Part shown: positions 37,980-47,640 of the stretch, piece after piece | Layout: each line of letters begins with the position of its first letter | Numbering within the stretch: the first letter of the stretch is position 1 | Assembly (NCBI RefSeq): GCF_003999975.1 | Contig: NZ_RJAC01000008.1 | Location: 1 to 64,000, forward strand | Source of the DNA: Actinoplanes solisilvae | GTDB lineage: Bacteria; Actinomycetota; Actinomycetes; Mycobacteriales; Micromonosporaceae | Length of the DNA: 64,000 nucleotides | Direction of reading: 5' to 3' | Notes under the pieces: generated by a model | What the model was told of the DNA's origin: nothing | The model's input: only the letters and a program-made list of their open reading frames with translations | The model's database searches: none | Translations under genes and position numbers: made by a program

Positions 37980-38363
37980 CTAAAACGTCAGGACCCGGTA
38001 ACCCTGTTCCGTGAGCTCTCGCAGGCTCGCCACTCCCGGCGTGCCCGGTGCCTTGTTGTTACTGATGGTCTCGATGCCGGCGTCGGCCACCGAATCCTTC
38101 GCACCGAACGCGATCGAGCATCCGCCGGAGGCCACGACCGCGATCTTGTCGCGGACCGCCTGGTAGAGAGCGTGCACCGGGTGACCGGCCTCCTGCAGCT
38201 TCTCCGGCCAGCGGGTACCCGTCCCTTGAAAAATGACCAGAGCCTCGCCGACCTGACCGTAATCCCACGCGGCGGCCAGACCGTTGAGCACCCGGCCGAC
38301 CGACTCATCCGTACCCGTGCTCGGGTCGGACAGGATGACCACCGCGGTCTTCAATTCTGACAA
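37980..38363 (-). CDS. DsrE/DsrF-like small protein
   Basis: 127 aa from a TTG start with GAGAGGGAG 6 bases upstream; a GTG at 38393 would extend it by ten residues. Alternating strand-helix pattern (TAVVILSDPSTG, EALVIFQGTGTRW, IAVVASGGCSIAFGAKD) fits the DsrE/YchN fold. These proteins act in sulfur relay or in small-molecule binding; one Cys (GGCSIAFG) is at the expected active-site region. TetR site 2 lies directly upstream. Confidence 0.75.
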   Translation of the reverse strand: MSELKTAVVILSDPSTGTDESVGRVLNGLAAAWDYGQVGEALVIFQGTGTRWPEKLQEAGHPVHALYQAVRDKIAVVASGGCSIAFGAKDSVADAGIETISNNKAPGTPGVASLRELTEQGYRVLTF

Positions 38364-38396
38364 CGCAGACTCCCTCTCGTTGATGTGCCTCACACA

Positions 38397-38414
38397 TTAC
38401 CGAACGTTTGGTAA
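38397..38414. promoter_or_regulatory. TetR operator, site 2
   Basis: TTACCGAACGTTTGGTAA shares both arms with site 1 at 36310-36327 (one base differs in the right arm). It lies 33 bases upstream of the DsrE-like TTG start, where a repressor would block the promoter. Confidence 0.75.
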
Positions 38415-38551
38415 AATACGAAGTGGCAGTGCCCTGCTTCACATGCCGGACAGGTCCCCGTGTCCGCTTCGGCGTCTTCACCGAGGCGCAGTCTCACCGA
38501 CCGTGACACCTCATGGGCCAGGAAACGAATGGGACAGGCGGTGAACGATGC

Positions 38552-39217
38552 TCAGGAACCGGTCTGGGCCCGGGTGATCAGGTCGTGGACCGGCTTGGTG
38601 CCGCTGCCCACAACCACACCGGTGACCAGCGCATCGACCCAGACGGGAATCCCGTCCCACTTCGGGCCCGCGATGCCGTGCAGCAAATAGAAGCCGCACA
38701 GGGACGAGATCAGCGTGGCGACCGCAGTGGCCACACCCCAAAGCAGGACGGCTCGGGCCGCACGGGAGCGGGCCGCGAGCGCTTCAGCCTCGGCCACTGC
38801 GACCAGGTCTCGATGGGTGAGCCGGTCGCCACGATTGGCGGCGTACGCTCGGGTCTGCTCGAGGGCCGCGCCGGCGGACCGTCCCCGCGTCGACCCGGCG
38901 AACGGCTCGAGCAGCCGCTCGACGGCGGCGGCGAACACAAGCAGCCCGGCGAACACTGCTCCGGTGTCGTCCGGCCGGATCAGGGCCTTGTTGCCGTTCG
39001 CCGACCAGAGCAGCCAGGAGCCGGCCAGGCCGGCCGCGACGATCGCGAAAGCGCCAACGACGACGCGGCCGCCGACCGGCGGGGTGGGTACCGCAGCGGC
39101 CTGCGGCGGCGTCTCAGCGGCGGGCTCGTCGGGTGAGGCCGCTACGACGCTGTCCATGGTCGCGGTCGTTGCCTGGCCGGCAAGAGATTCGAGGGTGGCG
39201 CGCGATACCAGTGCCAC
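38552..39217 (-). CDS. Integral membrane protein
   Basis: 221 aa from a GTG with AGGAG 5 bases upstream; a GTG two codons earlier overlaps that site. An Ala/Pro-rich cytosolic leader of about 50 residues precedes four hydrophobic segments (VVVGAFAIVAAGLAGSWLLW, VFAGLLVFAAAVERLL, LLWGVATAVATLISSLCGFYL and a C-terminal one). A charged loop follows helix 2. No family recognised. It lies alone between the DsrE operon promoter and the M14 peptidase. Confidence 0.7.
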   Translation of the reverse strand: MALVSRATLESLAGQATTATMDSVVAASPDEPAAETPPQAAAVPTPPVGGRVVVGAFAIVAAGLAGSWLLWSANGNKALIRPDDTGAVFAGLLVFAAAVERLLEPFAGSTRGRSAGAALEQTRAYAANRGDRLTHRDLVAVAEAEALAARSRAARAVLLWGVATAVATLISSLCGFYLLHGIAGPKWDGIPVWVDALVTGVVVGSGTKPVHDLITRAQTGS

Positions 39218-39341
39218 ATTCACTCCTTTGAAGAAGAACCGTCTTTAAACAGTCCAACGTGGAGTGAGGATCGGGCTTCACGGCGAACGCCTCGCGGCGA
39301 CGGAACCTGGCGGGTTTCGGCCGGGCCGCGAACATAGCCAA

Positions 39342-39365
39342 GCCCGGGACGCTTCGGTCTCGGGC
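39342..39365 (-). terminator. Hairpin after the M14 peptidase gene
   Basis: GCCCGGGAC pairs with GTCTCGGGC (one G-T) around a 6-base loop, 57 bases beyond the peptidase stop. The remainder of 39,218-39,421 shows no gene. Confidence 0.5.
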
Positions 39366-39421
39366 GTCTCGACCGGCTCAGCCGATGACGTCGGCAGCCC
39401 CTCGGCACGAGACGTCTGGGG

Positions 39422-40864
39422 TCACCTGTCCAGACGTCCCGCCAAATGGGCGGCGGCGGCCACCGTGGCCGCGTATTGTACGCCGACGAGTCGACTGATC
39501 TCGATCGGCTCCAGTTCGGCCACCTGGTCGTCCTCCGCCAGCCACTGTGCGTAGCGCTGCTCCACCTCCGCCAGTGCCATCCGGGCCGTCTCCCGCACGT
39601 TGCCCACAGCGGCCTCGCCGCGCAGCGCGCGCCGCAGGATACCCCCATAGCGCAGCCGGTATTCGTGCACATTGAGGGCCAGCGAATTCGCCTCGGCCAC
39701 GGTGGCCGGCCGATCGGAGACCGCCTCCTTGCTCCGGGCCAGCCAGGCCTCGCCGGTACGTTCGAGCATCGTCGAGTAGAAGCGGGCCGCCCGCCAGAAC
39801 GGCGAAGCGGGCGCCAGCAAGTGGCTTTCGACCTGGGCCAGCGTACCGATGAGAAGCTCAGCCAGGTCGGTGAGCGCCACCGCGTTGGCGGCCAGCGCTT
39901 CGCGATAGCTCATCGCGGTGGGCGTGGTGTCAGCGGCGCGTGGGTCAAACCAGTAGGGCAGCTCGCTGACCAGGATGAACGAACCCCACTGGCCGGAGTA
40001 CCACGTCGGGCTGCCACCCTCGAAGATCCACGGCTCGTTGCGGGCCATCGTGCTCTCGTAGACGGTCGCCAGCGGCGTCGCCTCGTAGATCGCGTCGTCG
40101 AGCAGCACCAGGTCGGGCGCCTCGGGCTCACCGCGGTCGAGCGGAATGCCGAGGTGCTCGGGCACCAGCTGCAGAACCGGATGCAGCGCGGGCTCGGCCC
40201 GGCTGAGCCAGTAGTACGCACCGCCCAGCTCGCTGTTGTGCAGCGAGGCGATCAGCGCCGGCCGATACACGTCGATCAGCCGCATCAGCGCCTGTGTCTC
40301 CGGGATCGGCAGGTCGAAGTAGGCGCTCTCGTGGTTGATCGGGAATGTCCACTCGACCTGATCTCGCCCGGCCGGGCGGTAGAAGTGCTCGGCGTAGTGA
40401 GCCCGGGTGAACGGGCCTTCCAGCCAGCCCTCGTTGAGCCGCAGCCCGTCCGGGTCGGCACAAACCACGATTCGCCACCTGTGTCCCAACCGTCGGCGCA
40501 GCACGGAATCGGCGCAGAGTCGCTCGGCCAGATGCAGCGCGGTCAGGCCACCGATCGGCTCGTTGGGGTGCGGCAACCCGAACACGAGCGCCTCGGGAGC
40601 GTCCTCGTCATCCTCAGAAAGTGAGACCGTCAGGCACCACAGCGGATTGCCCTGACGCGAACTCCCGCACCGGCGCAACGATGCGACGCTGGGGTGACTT
40701 TCCGCGATTCTCCTGAGCTCGGCGTGAAGGTCGTCGACCCCGGCGAAAGCGTCGTAGGCCGGCACGGTCTCGATCTCGGCCAGAAGCCACGCGGGAAGGC
40801 TGTCCACCCGGCGGCCGTCCCCGGCACCCAGCCCACCAAAATTAGCCGCCATAATCTCAGCCAT
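39422..40864 (-). CDS. M14-family zinc carboxypeptidase
   Basis: 480 aa from the ATG at 40864 (GGGGA about 10 bases upstream). Zinc ligands are visible as GLPHPNEPIGG (HxxE) and ASLHNSE (third His). Substrate-binding residues fit NEGWLEGPF, and a candidate catalytic Glu is in WIFEGGSP or nearby. No signal peptide, so it is probably cytosolic. It likely trims peptides or peptidoglycan fragments. The C-terminal ~150 residues form a helical extension not found in classical carboxypeptidases. Confidence 0.85.
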   Translation of the reverse strand: MAEIMAANFGGLGAGDGRRVDSLPAWLLAEIETVPAYDAFAGVDDLHAELRRIAESHPSVASLRRCGSSRQGNPLWCLTVSLSEDDEDAPEALVFGLPHPNEPIGGLTALHLAERLCADSVLRRRLGHRWRIVVCADPDGLRLNEGWLEGPFTRAHYAEHFYRPAGRDQVEWTFPINHESAYFDLPIPETQALMRLIDVYRPALIASLHNSELGGAYYWLSRAEPALHPVLQLVPEHLGIPLDRGEPEAPDLVLLDDAIYEATPLATVYESTMARNEPWIFEGGSPTWYSGQWGSFILVSELPYWFDPRAADTTPTAMSYREALAANAVALTDLAELLIGTLAQVESHLLAPASPFWRAARFYSTMLERTGEAWLARSKEAVSDRPATVAEANSLALNVHEYRLRYGGILRRALRGEAAVGNVRETARMALAEVEQRYAQWLAEDDQVAELEPIEISRLVGVQYAATVAAAAHLAGRLDR

Positions 40865-41199
40865 CACGTCCAATCCCCATCACAGCAGACATCAGAAGGA
40901 CACACCGTCGACCGAACCACCGAACAGTCCTCCTTCAAGGACAACCGAATCCGGCGGAAGGAAGGGTCGTCCGGCGGAGGGGTGAAACTTGGGAAGCGGC
41001 GTGCGTTAGTTCTGACATGCAGCTTTGACTGGCTTCTGCGCGAGCAGAGCACAACACGGCGGGCCGCCCCCGCGCGGCTCGCTGCTGGCCCACTACTGGT
41101 GGGGAGGAGCTCGAACGCCTGGCCGCGCAGCGTCTGCCCAAACAGGGCAGAAGTCATTGCGCAGGGCTGTGCGCTCTCGCGGAGCGGTGGGATGAACGG
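40865..41199. other. Region without a gene
   Basis: About 335 bases with only short overlapping frames lacking family resemblance. It forms the boundary between the M14 gene and the IS graveyard. Confidence 0.6.
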
Positions 41200-41290
41200 C
41201 GGTTGTATCCCCTGGCCGCACTGCTGAATGTCGCGGTCTGCGCGGTCCTGGCCGGTGCTTCATCGTTCGCAGCGATCGCCGGCTGGCCGT
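41200..41290 (+). pseudogene. ISAs1-family transposase N-terminal fragment
   Basis: YPLAALLNVAVCAVLAGASS followed by FAAIAGW is the conserved N-terminal helix of ISAs1/DDE_Tnp_1-associated transposases. Similarity ends soon after. Only about 30 codons remain. The following 41,291-41,481 shows nothing recognisable. Confidence 0.7.
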
Positions 41291-41481
41291 CCGATTACGG
41301 TCCTCTGGGCTCAATCGCCACGCGTCGAGCCACGCCGCTACCGGACGGAGTTTCTCCCCTGCGAGAACTTCCGGCCCTCGCACCAAGCACCTGCGTGGAC
41401 GCCGGAATCTCGCTCAGGCTTACCCGGCGCCGGATTCAGACGGATCACGGCCAGGATCGACGGCTGCGGGGCCGGGTTGTC

Positions 41482-41720
41482 TCATCCCAGCAGCTCAGTG
41501 TTGCCCGAGCGGGTAGCCGGGGCTGCGGTCGGGAGATCGACGGAGGCGAGAAGGGATAGCTTCTCGGCGTCGGCGGAGCCGATGACGGGGTGGTAGACGA
41601 CGAGAGCAAGGCTGTCGGTTCCGGCGATGACGAGGCGTTCGCAGTTAGGCGTGAGCTCGCCGACCCGGGGATGGTTGAGGCGCACCGGAAAGTTGGCCCG
41701 TTTGTGCACCTCGTGTCGTT
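41482..41720 (-). pseudogene. MmyB-type XRE regulator, C-terminal fragment
   Basis: RLNHPRVGELTPNCERLVIA, then GTDSLALVVYHPVIGS and AEKLSLLASV, match the C-terminal ligand domain of MmyB-like XRE regulators. An in-frame TAA and the loss of the helix-turn-helix half mark it as a remnant. It was cut at its 5' side by later rearrangement next to the IS5 element. Confidence 0.7.
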
Positions 41721-41884
41721 ATCGCCGCGGTGAGGTGCGACCGAGCCTGCTCCCCGGCCAGGTGTACCGCGGCATACAGGGCAGCATCAGGACCCAGGAC
41801 GCTGTTCGACACCGGAGGCGGACTCGACAAGTGGGCAGCGAGTCCGCCTCGGATGTGCCCGGCCATGGTCGTACTCGCGGCTAA

Positions 41885-42777
41885 GACCGCATCTCATTAG
41901 GGGTTGTTGCTGGTCAGCAGGTTGAGGCGGGCGGCTCGCCGGTAGCAGATCAAAGCGCAAGCCAGGCGCAGGAATCCGAGGTAGTGGGAAGCCTTGCGGT
42001 CGTAGCGGCGGGCCAGGCGCCGGAACCGGCTGACCCATTCCAGGCAGCGTTCGATGACGTAGCGGTACCGGCCGAGGTGAGTGGCCGATTCAACGCCCTT
42101 GCGGGCGATCCGGGCGATGATGCCGCGTAGGCGGACGACTTCGCGGCAGGACCGGTAGTCGTAACCCTTGTCGCCGTGCAGCTTGGCCGGCCACCGCCGC
42201 GGCCGTCCGAGTGGTTGCCGGATCGCGCGCAGATTGTCGAGCACGTCCTCGAGCACAGTGCTGTCGTTGACGTTGGCAGCGGTGACCAGCACCGTCAGCG
42301 GCAGGCCGTTACGGTCACTGACCGCGTGGATCTTGGAGCCGGGCTTGCCCCGGTCTACCGGGCTGCGTCCGGTCAGGTCCCCCCTTTGACCGCCCGCACG
42401 TGCATCGCATCCACGCTCGCCCGCGACCAGTCGATCTGTCCGGCCGCGCCCAGGACATCCAGCGTCGCCTGGTGAAATGCCTGCATGACGCCCTGTTCCA
42501 CCCACTCGGCGAACCGGCGGTGCGCGGTCGCCCGGGAGATCGGGAACGATGCCGGCAACGCGTCCCATGCACAGCCGGTCTGCAACACGTACGCGATCGC
42601 CGCTACCGCGACCCGATCATCGATACGCCGACGCCCGCCGCCCTGATGCCTTTCCGGATGCGCGGGCAGCAACGGCTGCACGAGATGCCACAACGACTCC
42701 GGGCAGTACTTCTCCACATCACTCACACCGGTACAACGAATGATGTTGGTACACAACAACCCCTATGAGATGCGGTC
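41885..42777. mobile_element. IS5-family element (IS427-like), 893 bp, apparently intact
   Basis: Near-perfect terminal inverted repeats begin GACCGCATCTCAT at each end; the left has one extra T before AGGGGTTGTTG. The element is flanked by a TAA target duplication at 41882-41884 and 42778-42780, as expected for TNA-targeting IS5 relatives. It holds one transposase split by a -1 frameshift. It is the only IS in the window with both ends, target duplication and an undamaged gene. Confidence 0.85.
41897..42726 (-). CDS. IS5-family transposase, made by -1 frameshift
   Basis: Frame 1 starts at a GTG (VSDVEKYCPESLW) and ends at VRAVKGGT, with the N-terminal helix-turn-helix (PISRATAHRRFAEWVEQG) and first catalytic Asp (SVDAMHVRAVKG). 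Frame 2 continues GDLTGRSPVDRGKPGSKIHA through the second Asp (LHGDKGYD) to the final Glu region (RYRYVIERCLEW). The join is at AAAGGGGGGACC, a run of six G fitting programmed -1 slippage. Fused length about 277 aa, normal for the family. Confidence 0.85.
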
Positions 42778-42869
42778 TAAGGCACCAGCGAGCACGACAC
42801 GCTGCGTTCCGTTGGTCAGACATGCCGCGGCCAAGGCCAACACTACGCGATCGGCGTATGCGCGATCGA

Positions 42870-43076
42870 CCGTGCTGTCGTGACACACCCGCGATCCGAG
42901 CCGCGGTCGCTGCCCGGTCCTGGCTTCGCGTCTACCAGCTCCCTGCCCACGCACCCGAGCTCAACCCGGTCGAGAAGGTCTGGGCGACGATGAAAGGCAG
43001 CCTCGCTAACCTCGCCGTCCACACGGCAACCGGCCTCGCCGCGACGGTGAAGAACCGTCTCAAACGCATGCAATAG
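42870..43076 (+). pseudogene. IS630-family transposase C-terminal remnant
   Basis: VYQLPAHAPELNPVEKVWAT is the DDE_3 region with the final catalytic Glu of IS630-type transposases, followed by the usual basic end. No N-terminal part remains. The neighbouring IS5 element sits just to its left. Confidence 0.75.
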
Positions 43077-43285
43077 CGCACCCGTCTGATCGACGGCTAC
43101 CTCACCGGAACAGGTCTATCCCCACCGTCACCGGCCCAGGGGCATTGCGCTCTCGAGCGCCGGGTGCCTGAGCTGGGGTTCCCAGAGGTGAGGGGCCTTT
43201 GTGGAGGCGGATGAAGCGGGTGAAGCCCTCAAGGTGATCATGGAGTTTCTCTAGGACTTCACGACACCGAGGACTCCACCCGCCG

Positions 43286-44230
43286 ATGGCATCATCCCTG
43301 ATCTCCGTACTGACCGTGACAACCCCCGGTCCCGACACGCCACCATCACCAGTGACCGACGGTGAACACGGTGGACTCCTGGCCGCGGTGGCGCAGGTCC
43401 CGGACCCGCGTAATCCGCGCGGTGTGCGATACCCCTTGGCCCGCTCGCCGTCGCGGTATGCGCTGTTCTCGGCGGTGCCTCATCGTTCGCCGCGATCAGC
43501 GACTGGCTCTACGACCTCGACGAACCTTCGCCGGTCAGACTCGGGTTCACCGCGGCGTCCCGGCCGGCACGACCCTCTGGCGGCTGCTGATCCGCCTCGA
43601 CGCCACCCTGGTCAGCACCGTACTGGCCGGCTGGCTGCACGCCCGGACGCCACCGGCCGTGACCCGCTCGCGCCGCTACCGGACGGTGATCGCCATCGAC
43701 GGCAAAACGCTGCGAGGCGCTCGCCTGCCCGGCGGCCGCCAAACGCACCTACTTTCCGCGCTGGACACCAGCACCGGCATCATCCTCGCCCAGGTCACCG
43801 TCAACACGAAAGCAACGAGATCACCGCCTTCACACCGCTGCTCGACGCCGTCGAAAAGTATTGGGCAGCCTGACCGGGATCGTGTTCGTCGCCGACGCCC
43901 TGCACACCCAGACCGATCACGCCCAGCAGATCACCGCCCGCGGAGCACATCTGCTCCTGCAAGCAAAGGGCAACCCAGCCCACCCTGTTCAAGCAGCTCA
44001 AGTCCCTGCCCTGGGCACAGATCCCGGTCGGCGGCCGCACCCGCGACACCGGTCACGCCCGTAAAGAGACCCGGACCGTCAAGGCCGTCACCCTGCACAC
44101 GGCTTCCGGCACGATCGGATCACGCCGGCCGGGGCGCCGTTCGTCTTCATCGAGGCAACTTTCGACAAGGCCGCCGCGGAGGAATCCGAGCACAGTCGTC
44201 AGATGTCGTGCCTCGGCTGGTGACTCCCCC
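43286..44230 (+). pseudogene. ISAs1-family transposase, multiply frameshifted
   Basis: Fragments in three frames follow the ISAs1 order: VPDPRNPRGVRYPLA, then GVPAGTTLWRLLIRLDATLV with the catalytic YRTVIAIDGKTLRGAR, then SNEITAFTPLLDAVEKYWAA, then GIVFVADALHTQTDHA, then SLPWAQIPVGGRTRDTGHAR. At least four frame changes make it inactive. Confidence 0.8.
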
Positions 44231-44270
44231 GCGGCAGGATCGGCGGACTGCTTCCGCCCTCTCCTGAAGC

Positions 44271-44314
44271 AGAACAGTGGCCTTCTCCACCGCGGTGGAG
44301 AAGGCCACTGTTCT
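44271..44314. terminator. 44-base perfect palindrome
   Basis: Two 22-base arms (starting AGAACAGTGG, centre CCGCGG, ending CCACTGTTCT) pair with no loop and no mismatch. It sits between the ISAs1 remnant and the stop of the MEKHLA gene (44365), so it most likely ends that operon. The perfect symmetry also resembles a cruciform site. Confidence 0.65.
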
Positions 44315-44364
44315 ACCCGAGCGCGCTCCGTCCGGCGAGAGCCGTCGGCCGAACGCGGTAGCGA

Positions 44365-44811
44365 TCAGACACTCACGTGCCGGATCAGTGCCGCCTGGCC
44401 CTTCAGCGCCCGGTCGGCGCCGAGAAGATTCCAGACGGTGGCATCCTCGATCCAGAACGACCGCCCTTCCTTGGTCACCCGCTGACCTCGATAGCCGTCC
44501 GAGTAGCCCGTCCGCCGTACGGAATCCATGAAGACGCTGCGAGAGTCGCGGTCCTGCGGTCCCGCCGACAGCCGGGAGGGAAGGCCGATGAGCTCCTCCC
44601 ATCCATAACCGAAAAGCTCCTGCGCCCTTCGGTTGGCGTAGATGAACCGCGGGTCGGCAGACGTATCGTGTGCAAGCAGCCCGAACGGTGCCTCATACAG
44701 CCACGCGTACGCCTCGGCACCTCGCCGATCGCCCGGGAGGAGCGGCTCGCCGACCAGTTCGAGGTAGCTGTCGGCGAGAAGGTCGGCGAACCCGGCGTCG
44801 CCCCCCGTCAC
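44365..44811 (-). CDS. MEKHLA (PAS-like) domain protein
   Basis: 148 aa. The MEKHLA domain pattern is clear: LYEAPFGLLAHDTSADPRFI, then YANRRAQELFGYGWEELIGL, then GRSFWIEDATVWNL. The GTG start overlaps the reductoisomerase stop (GTGA), so it is coupled. In plants this domain ends HD-ZIP III factors; bacterial stand-alone forms are of unknown role and may sense redox or light like PAS domains. Pairing with a reductoisomerase is unusual. Confidence 0.82.
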   Translation of the reverse strand: MTGGDAGFADLLADSYLELVGEPLLPGDRRGAEAYAWLYEAPFGLLAHDTSADPRFIYANRRAQELFGYGWEELIGLPSRLSAGPQDRDSRSVFMDSVRRTGYSDGYRGQRVTKEGRSFWIEDATVWNLLGADRALKGQAALIRHVSV

Positions 44812-46289
44812 TGGACGAAGATGTCGACCGAGGGCCGCATCTGCGCACAGATCCTCAACACGTCGTGGATAGGGTGCTCCTCGAATGCCTTCACCAGCGT
44901 CGTGTCCAGCACACTGGTCTGGTGGTCGACCGCCGGATAAGCGGTCTGGGTGAGCAGGTAGTCGAATCGTGGTCCCCATTTGCGTGTGCCCAGCCGCGCG
45001 GTCGTCGAGCAGTTGTCCACCATGTACGACACCCCTCGCGCGTGCATGTAAGGGTTCAGCGAGTCGGTCGCCTCGATCACTGATTCGTTCGCGATTTCCG
45101 AGTACGGGTGGCCCTTCTCGATGAAGGTGTCGATCTGACCCATCATCACGCCGCAGAACGTGCCCGCGGTGAAGGCGTCCATCGGCAGCTGCGCATCGTC
45201 ACGGTCCTGCCGGGCCACCTCCCCGGCGCGCCACATGTCGGCCTGGTCGATCCTTCCCATCGGGAACCGGGCGAGGCGTTCGCCGGCCAGGATCACGCTG
45301 CGGATCTCATTGCCGGAGGCGACCTCGTCGTAGATCTCGTGAGTGAGTTCCAGGCCGACCGGATAGGCCGCCGCGTACGCCGCCGCGAAGGTCGCGTGGT
45401 CGGCGGGGTCGAGCCGCCGGTAGAGGCCGAGCAGGCCTTCCTTGGAGACCGTCCGCGAGATCGGGCCGGTCACACAGTCCACGGAATACCGGTACGCCTC
45501 CGTCTCGGCCATGCCCTGCTCGCGGAACCGGCGATAGAGGCTCTCCACGATGCCGTGCACGCCGCCGAGCAGGATCGACCGCTCGCCCGTCAGGTCCGAC
45601 AGATACTCCGAACGCAATGTCGTCTGGAAGGTGTACGGCGCGCCGAGCCCGACCGACCAGCCCAGAGCCCGATCCGTAGCCCGGCCGCTGACGTCCTGCT
45701 CTACGGCGAAGCTGGCGTTGATGCCCGCGCCGTTGGTCTGCGCCCCCTGCAGATACAGAGCACGCACCGAGGCGCCCATCCCCTTCGGGCACACCGCGAT
45801 CACATCGATGTTGGCCGGAAAACCGATACCCTGCTGGTCGAGGAACCCGAGCAGAAATCCGTGGGACAAGCCCAGCGTCGCGCCCGGCCGCAGCGCGGCG
45901 AAGATGGCTTTGTGCTGTGCGGCCTGAGCCGCGTCGGAGATCAGCAGCAGCACCATGTCGGACGCGGCAATGACCTCGTACATCTCGCCGAGCGTCCCGT
46001 CGTCCTCGGAGAAGCCGGCCGAACGAGCAGCTTCGCGGGACGACGATCCCGCCCGCAACCCGACAACGACCGGCACCCGCCCGGCAAGGGAGTCGCGCAG
46101 GTTCTGCGACTGAGCCGCCGCTTGCGGTCCCCACCCGATCACGCCGATCTGATTGATGCCCTCGAACGCCTGCGGCAGCTGGTCGAACAAGTGCCGCCCG
46201 CCTCGGACGATGCCCTCGCGCGTGTCCGCCAGGGTGATGAATTCCTTGTCGAACACCGTTGTCTCGAAATCCAGTTTCTGTGTGGTCAC
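44808..46289 (-). CDS. ilvC: Class II ketol-acid reductoisomerase
   Basis: 493 aa, the long (class II) type. The NADPH site is GVIGWGPQAAAQSQNL, and later motifs include GPISRTVSKEGLLGLY and a second C-terminal repeat. It converts 2-acetolactate to 2,3-dihydroxyisovalerate in branched-chain amino acid synthesis, with Mg and NADPH. Actinomycetes normally use the short class I IlvC in an ilvBNC operon. This copy stands alone among IS remnants, so it is probably an acquired or specialised paralogue. The GTG start has AGGG close upstream. Confidence 0.88.
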   Translation of the reverse strand: MTTQKLDFETTVFDKEFITLADTREGIVRGGRHLFDQLPQAFEGINQIGVIGWGPQAAAQSQNLRDSLAGRVPVVVGLRAGSSSREAARSAGFSEDDGTLGEMYEVIAASDMVLLLISDAAQAAQHKAIFAALRPGATLGLSHGFLLGFLDQQGIGFPANIDVIAVCPKGMGASVRALYLQGAQTNGAGINASFAVEQDVSGRATDRALGWSVGLGAPYTFQTTLRSEYLSDLTGERSILLGGVHGIVESLYRRFREQGMAETEAYRYSVDCVTGPISRTVSKEGLLGLYRRLDPADHATFAAAYAAAYPVGLELTHEIYDEVASGNEIRSVILAGERLARFPMGRIDQADMWRAGEVARQDRDDAQLPMDAFTAGTFCGVMMGQIDTFIEKGHPYSEIANESVIEATDSLNPYMHARGVSYMVDNCSTTARLGTRKWGPRFDYLLTQTAYPAVDHQTSVLDTTLVKAFEEHPIHDVLRICAQMRPSVDIFVQ

Positions 46290-46519
46290 GCCCTAAAGAC
46301 CGCACCGAACGCCCCGTAATTCAACCAGTCCGGCGATTGTGAGATGACGCACCCGTCCGGCTTGGGCCGGCACCTAGCCTCGGTCTTTCGCTTAAGCGTC
46401 AGGCCATAGCCGTGCTTCGATGAATGCTATTCGCGCGTTTGTCGCGGTTTTTTCGGTATGCCGAATACCCGGCGCGGGGCCGGGTTCCTCCGTGTTGCTG
46501 GTCAGGGCGTGAGTCGCGG

Positions 46520-47640
46520 GGTCAGCCGGCGGGTCGGGGTAGTGCCGCGAGGTTGCTGAATGCTCTGGTTACGGCATCGGTCCAAGGCCAGTCGGCGGCG
46601 ATGGCGAGGCGGGTCTCCCGAGCGGTGCGGGTGATCCGGGCCGCGACGTGCAGCAGCCGGTAACGGAGTCTCTTGGGTTCGACTTTGGCGAGGTCGCCGT
46701 CCAGGAGCAGGGTCTGGGTTCAGGCGAGCAGGTCGATGCCGGTCAAAACAAGTTGGAGCCAGGCCTGATTGATCGCGAATACGCGGGAGGGGAACCGGCC
46801 GAAGCCGGTGGTCTTGGCGGTTCGGATCTTGCCCTCCACCCTGGCGTCAGCCCGATGTCGGGCTTCCAGGAACTGGATGCTGCCATTGCCGGGCGGTGTC
46901 GGTGGCCACGACCTGGTGCCGCCAGCCTTCGATGGTGTCGAACAAGCTCAGTTGGGCGGCGGGGTGCGGGCGTTCCCGGCGGACCAGGAACCGGGTGCCC
47001 TCCGGCCATCCAGGCGCCTCGAACAGGCCGGTGATCTCGCAGACCTCGGCATGTTCACGTAGATCACCATCGGCGTCGACGGCGGGGACCCAGCCGGTCG
47101 TAGCGCGGATCGCTTCCCCGTACCGGCTCGGTGATCGCGGCGCCGACACTGAATCGGATGTCGAGGTGCCTGTCGCGCCAGGACCGGATGCGGGCGAGGA
47201 AACCGTGACTGGATCCGGCCGAATCCGAGCGTCTTCTTCCAGGTGCGGGTCACCGGCTCCTTCTCGGAACGGCAGATCACGATGGTCGCGTCGATGTCCA
47301 GGACCAGGCCGTCCACCTGCTGACCGGCCACCATCGGTTGCGGCAGATCACCGCGGACCTCGGCGCGCTGGGCCCAGGCGACCTCGCGGGCGTGTGCCCG
47401 GTCGGCCCGCAGTTCAGCCAGCATCGTGGCGTCGAGCTGCAACAACAGTCGCCACGCGGTCGGGTCAGACGCGACCGTCCCGAACAGGGTCTGCTGGTTT
47501 TGAGTAGCCGGACACCGGCGTGACCGAGCACGCCCTGCCCGCCTCCGGTCACCAGGATCTTCTGACGTGTTCGGGTAGTCTTCAGCCAGCAAGTGCCTTC
47601 CATGGCGGGTTAACAGGACTCTCGACAAGCCCTATCTTCC
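46520..47640 (-). pseudogene. IS1380-family transposase, degraded
   Basis: Scattered frames show VDGLVLDIDATIVICRSEKE (first catalytic Asp), FDTIEGWRHQVVATDT and KVEPKRLRYRLLHVAARITR, in the right order for IS1380. The frame changes several times. A stop (TGA) falls within the WAQT-like region near 46720. It cannot encode a working enzyme. Confidence 0.78.

Noticed and set aside
39446..40624. Plus-strand frame of 392 codons
   Set aside because: Opposite the M14 peptidase with its zinc motifs; shadow.
41645..41866. Minus-strand frame resembling part of a regulator
   Set aside because: Out of frame with the MmyB fragment, and no convincing motif could be named.
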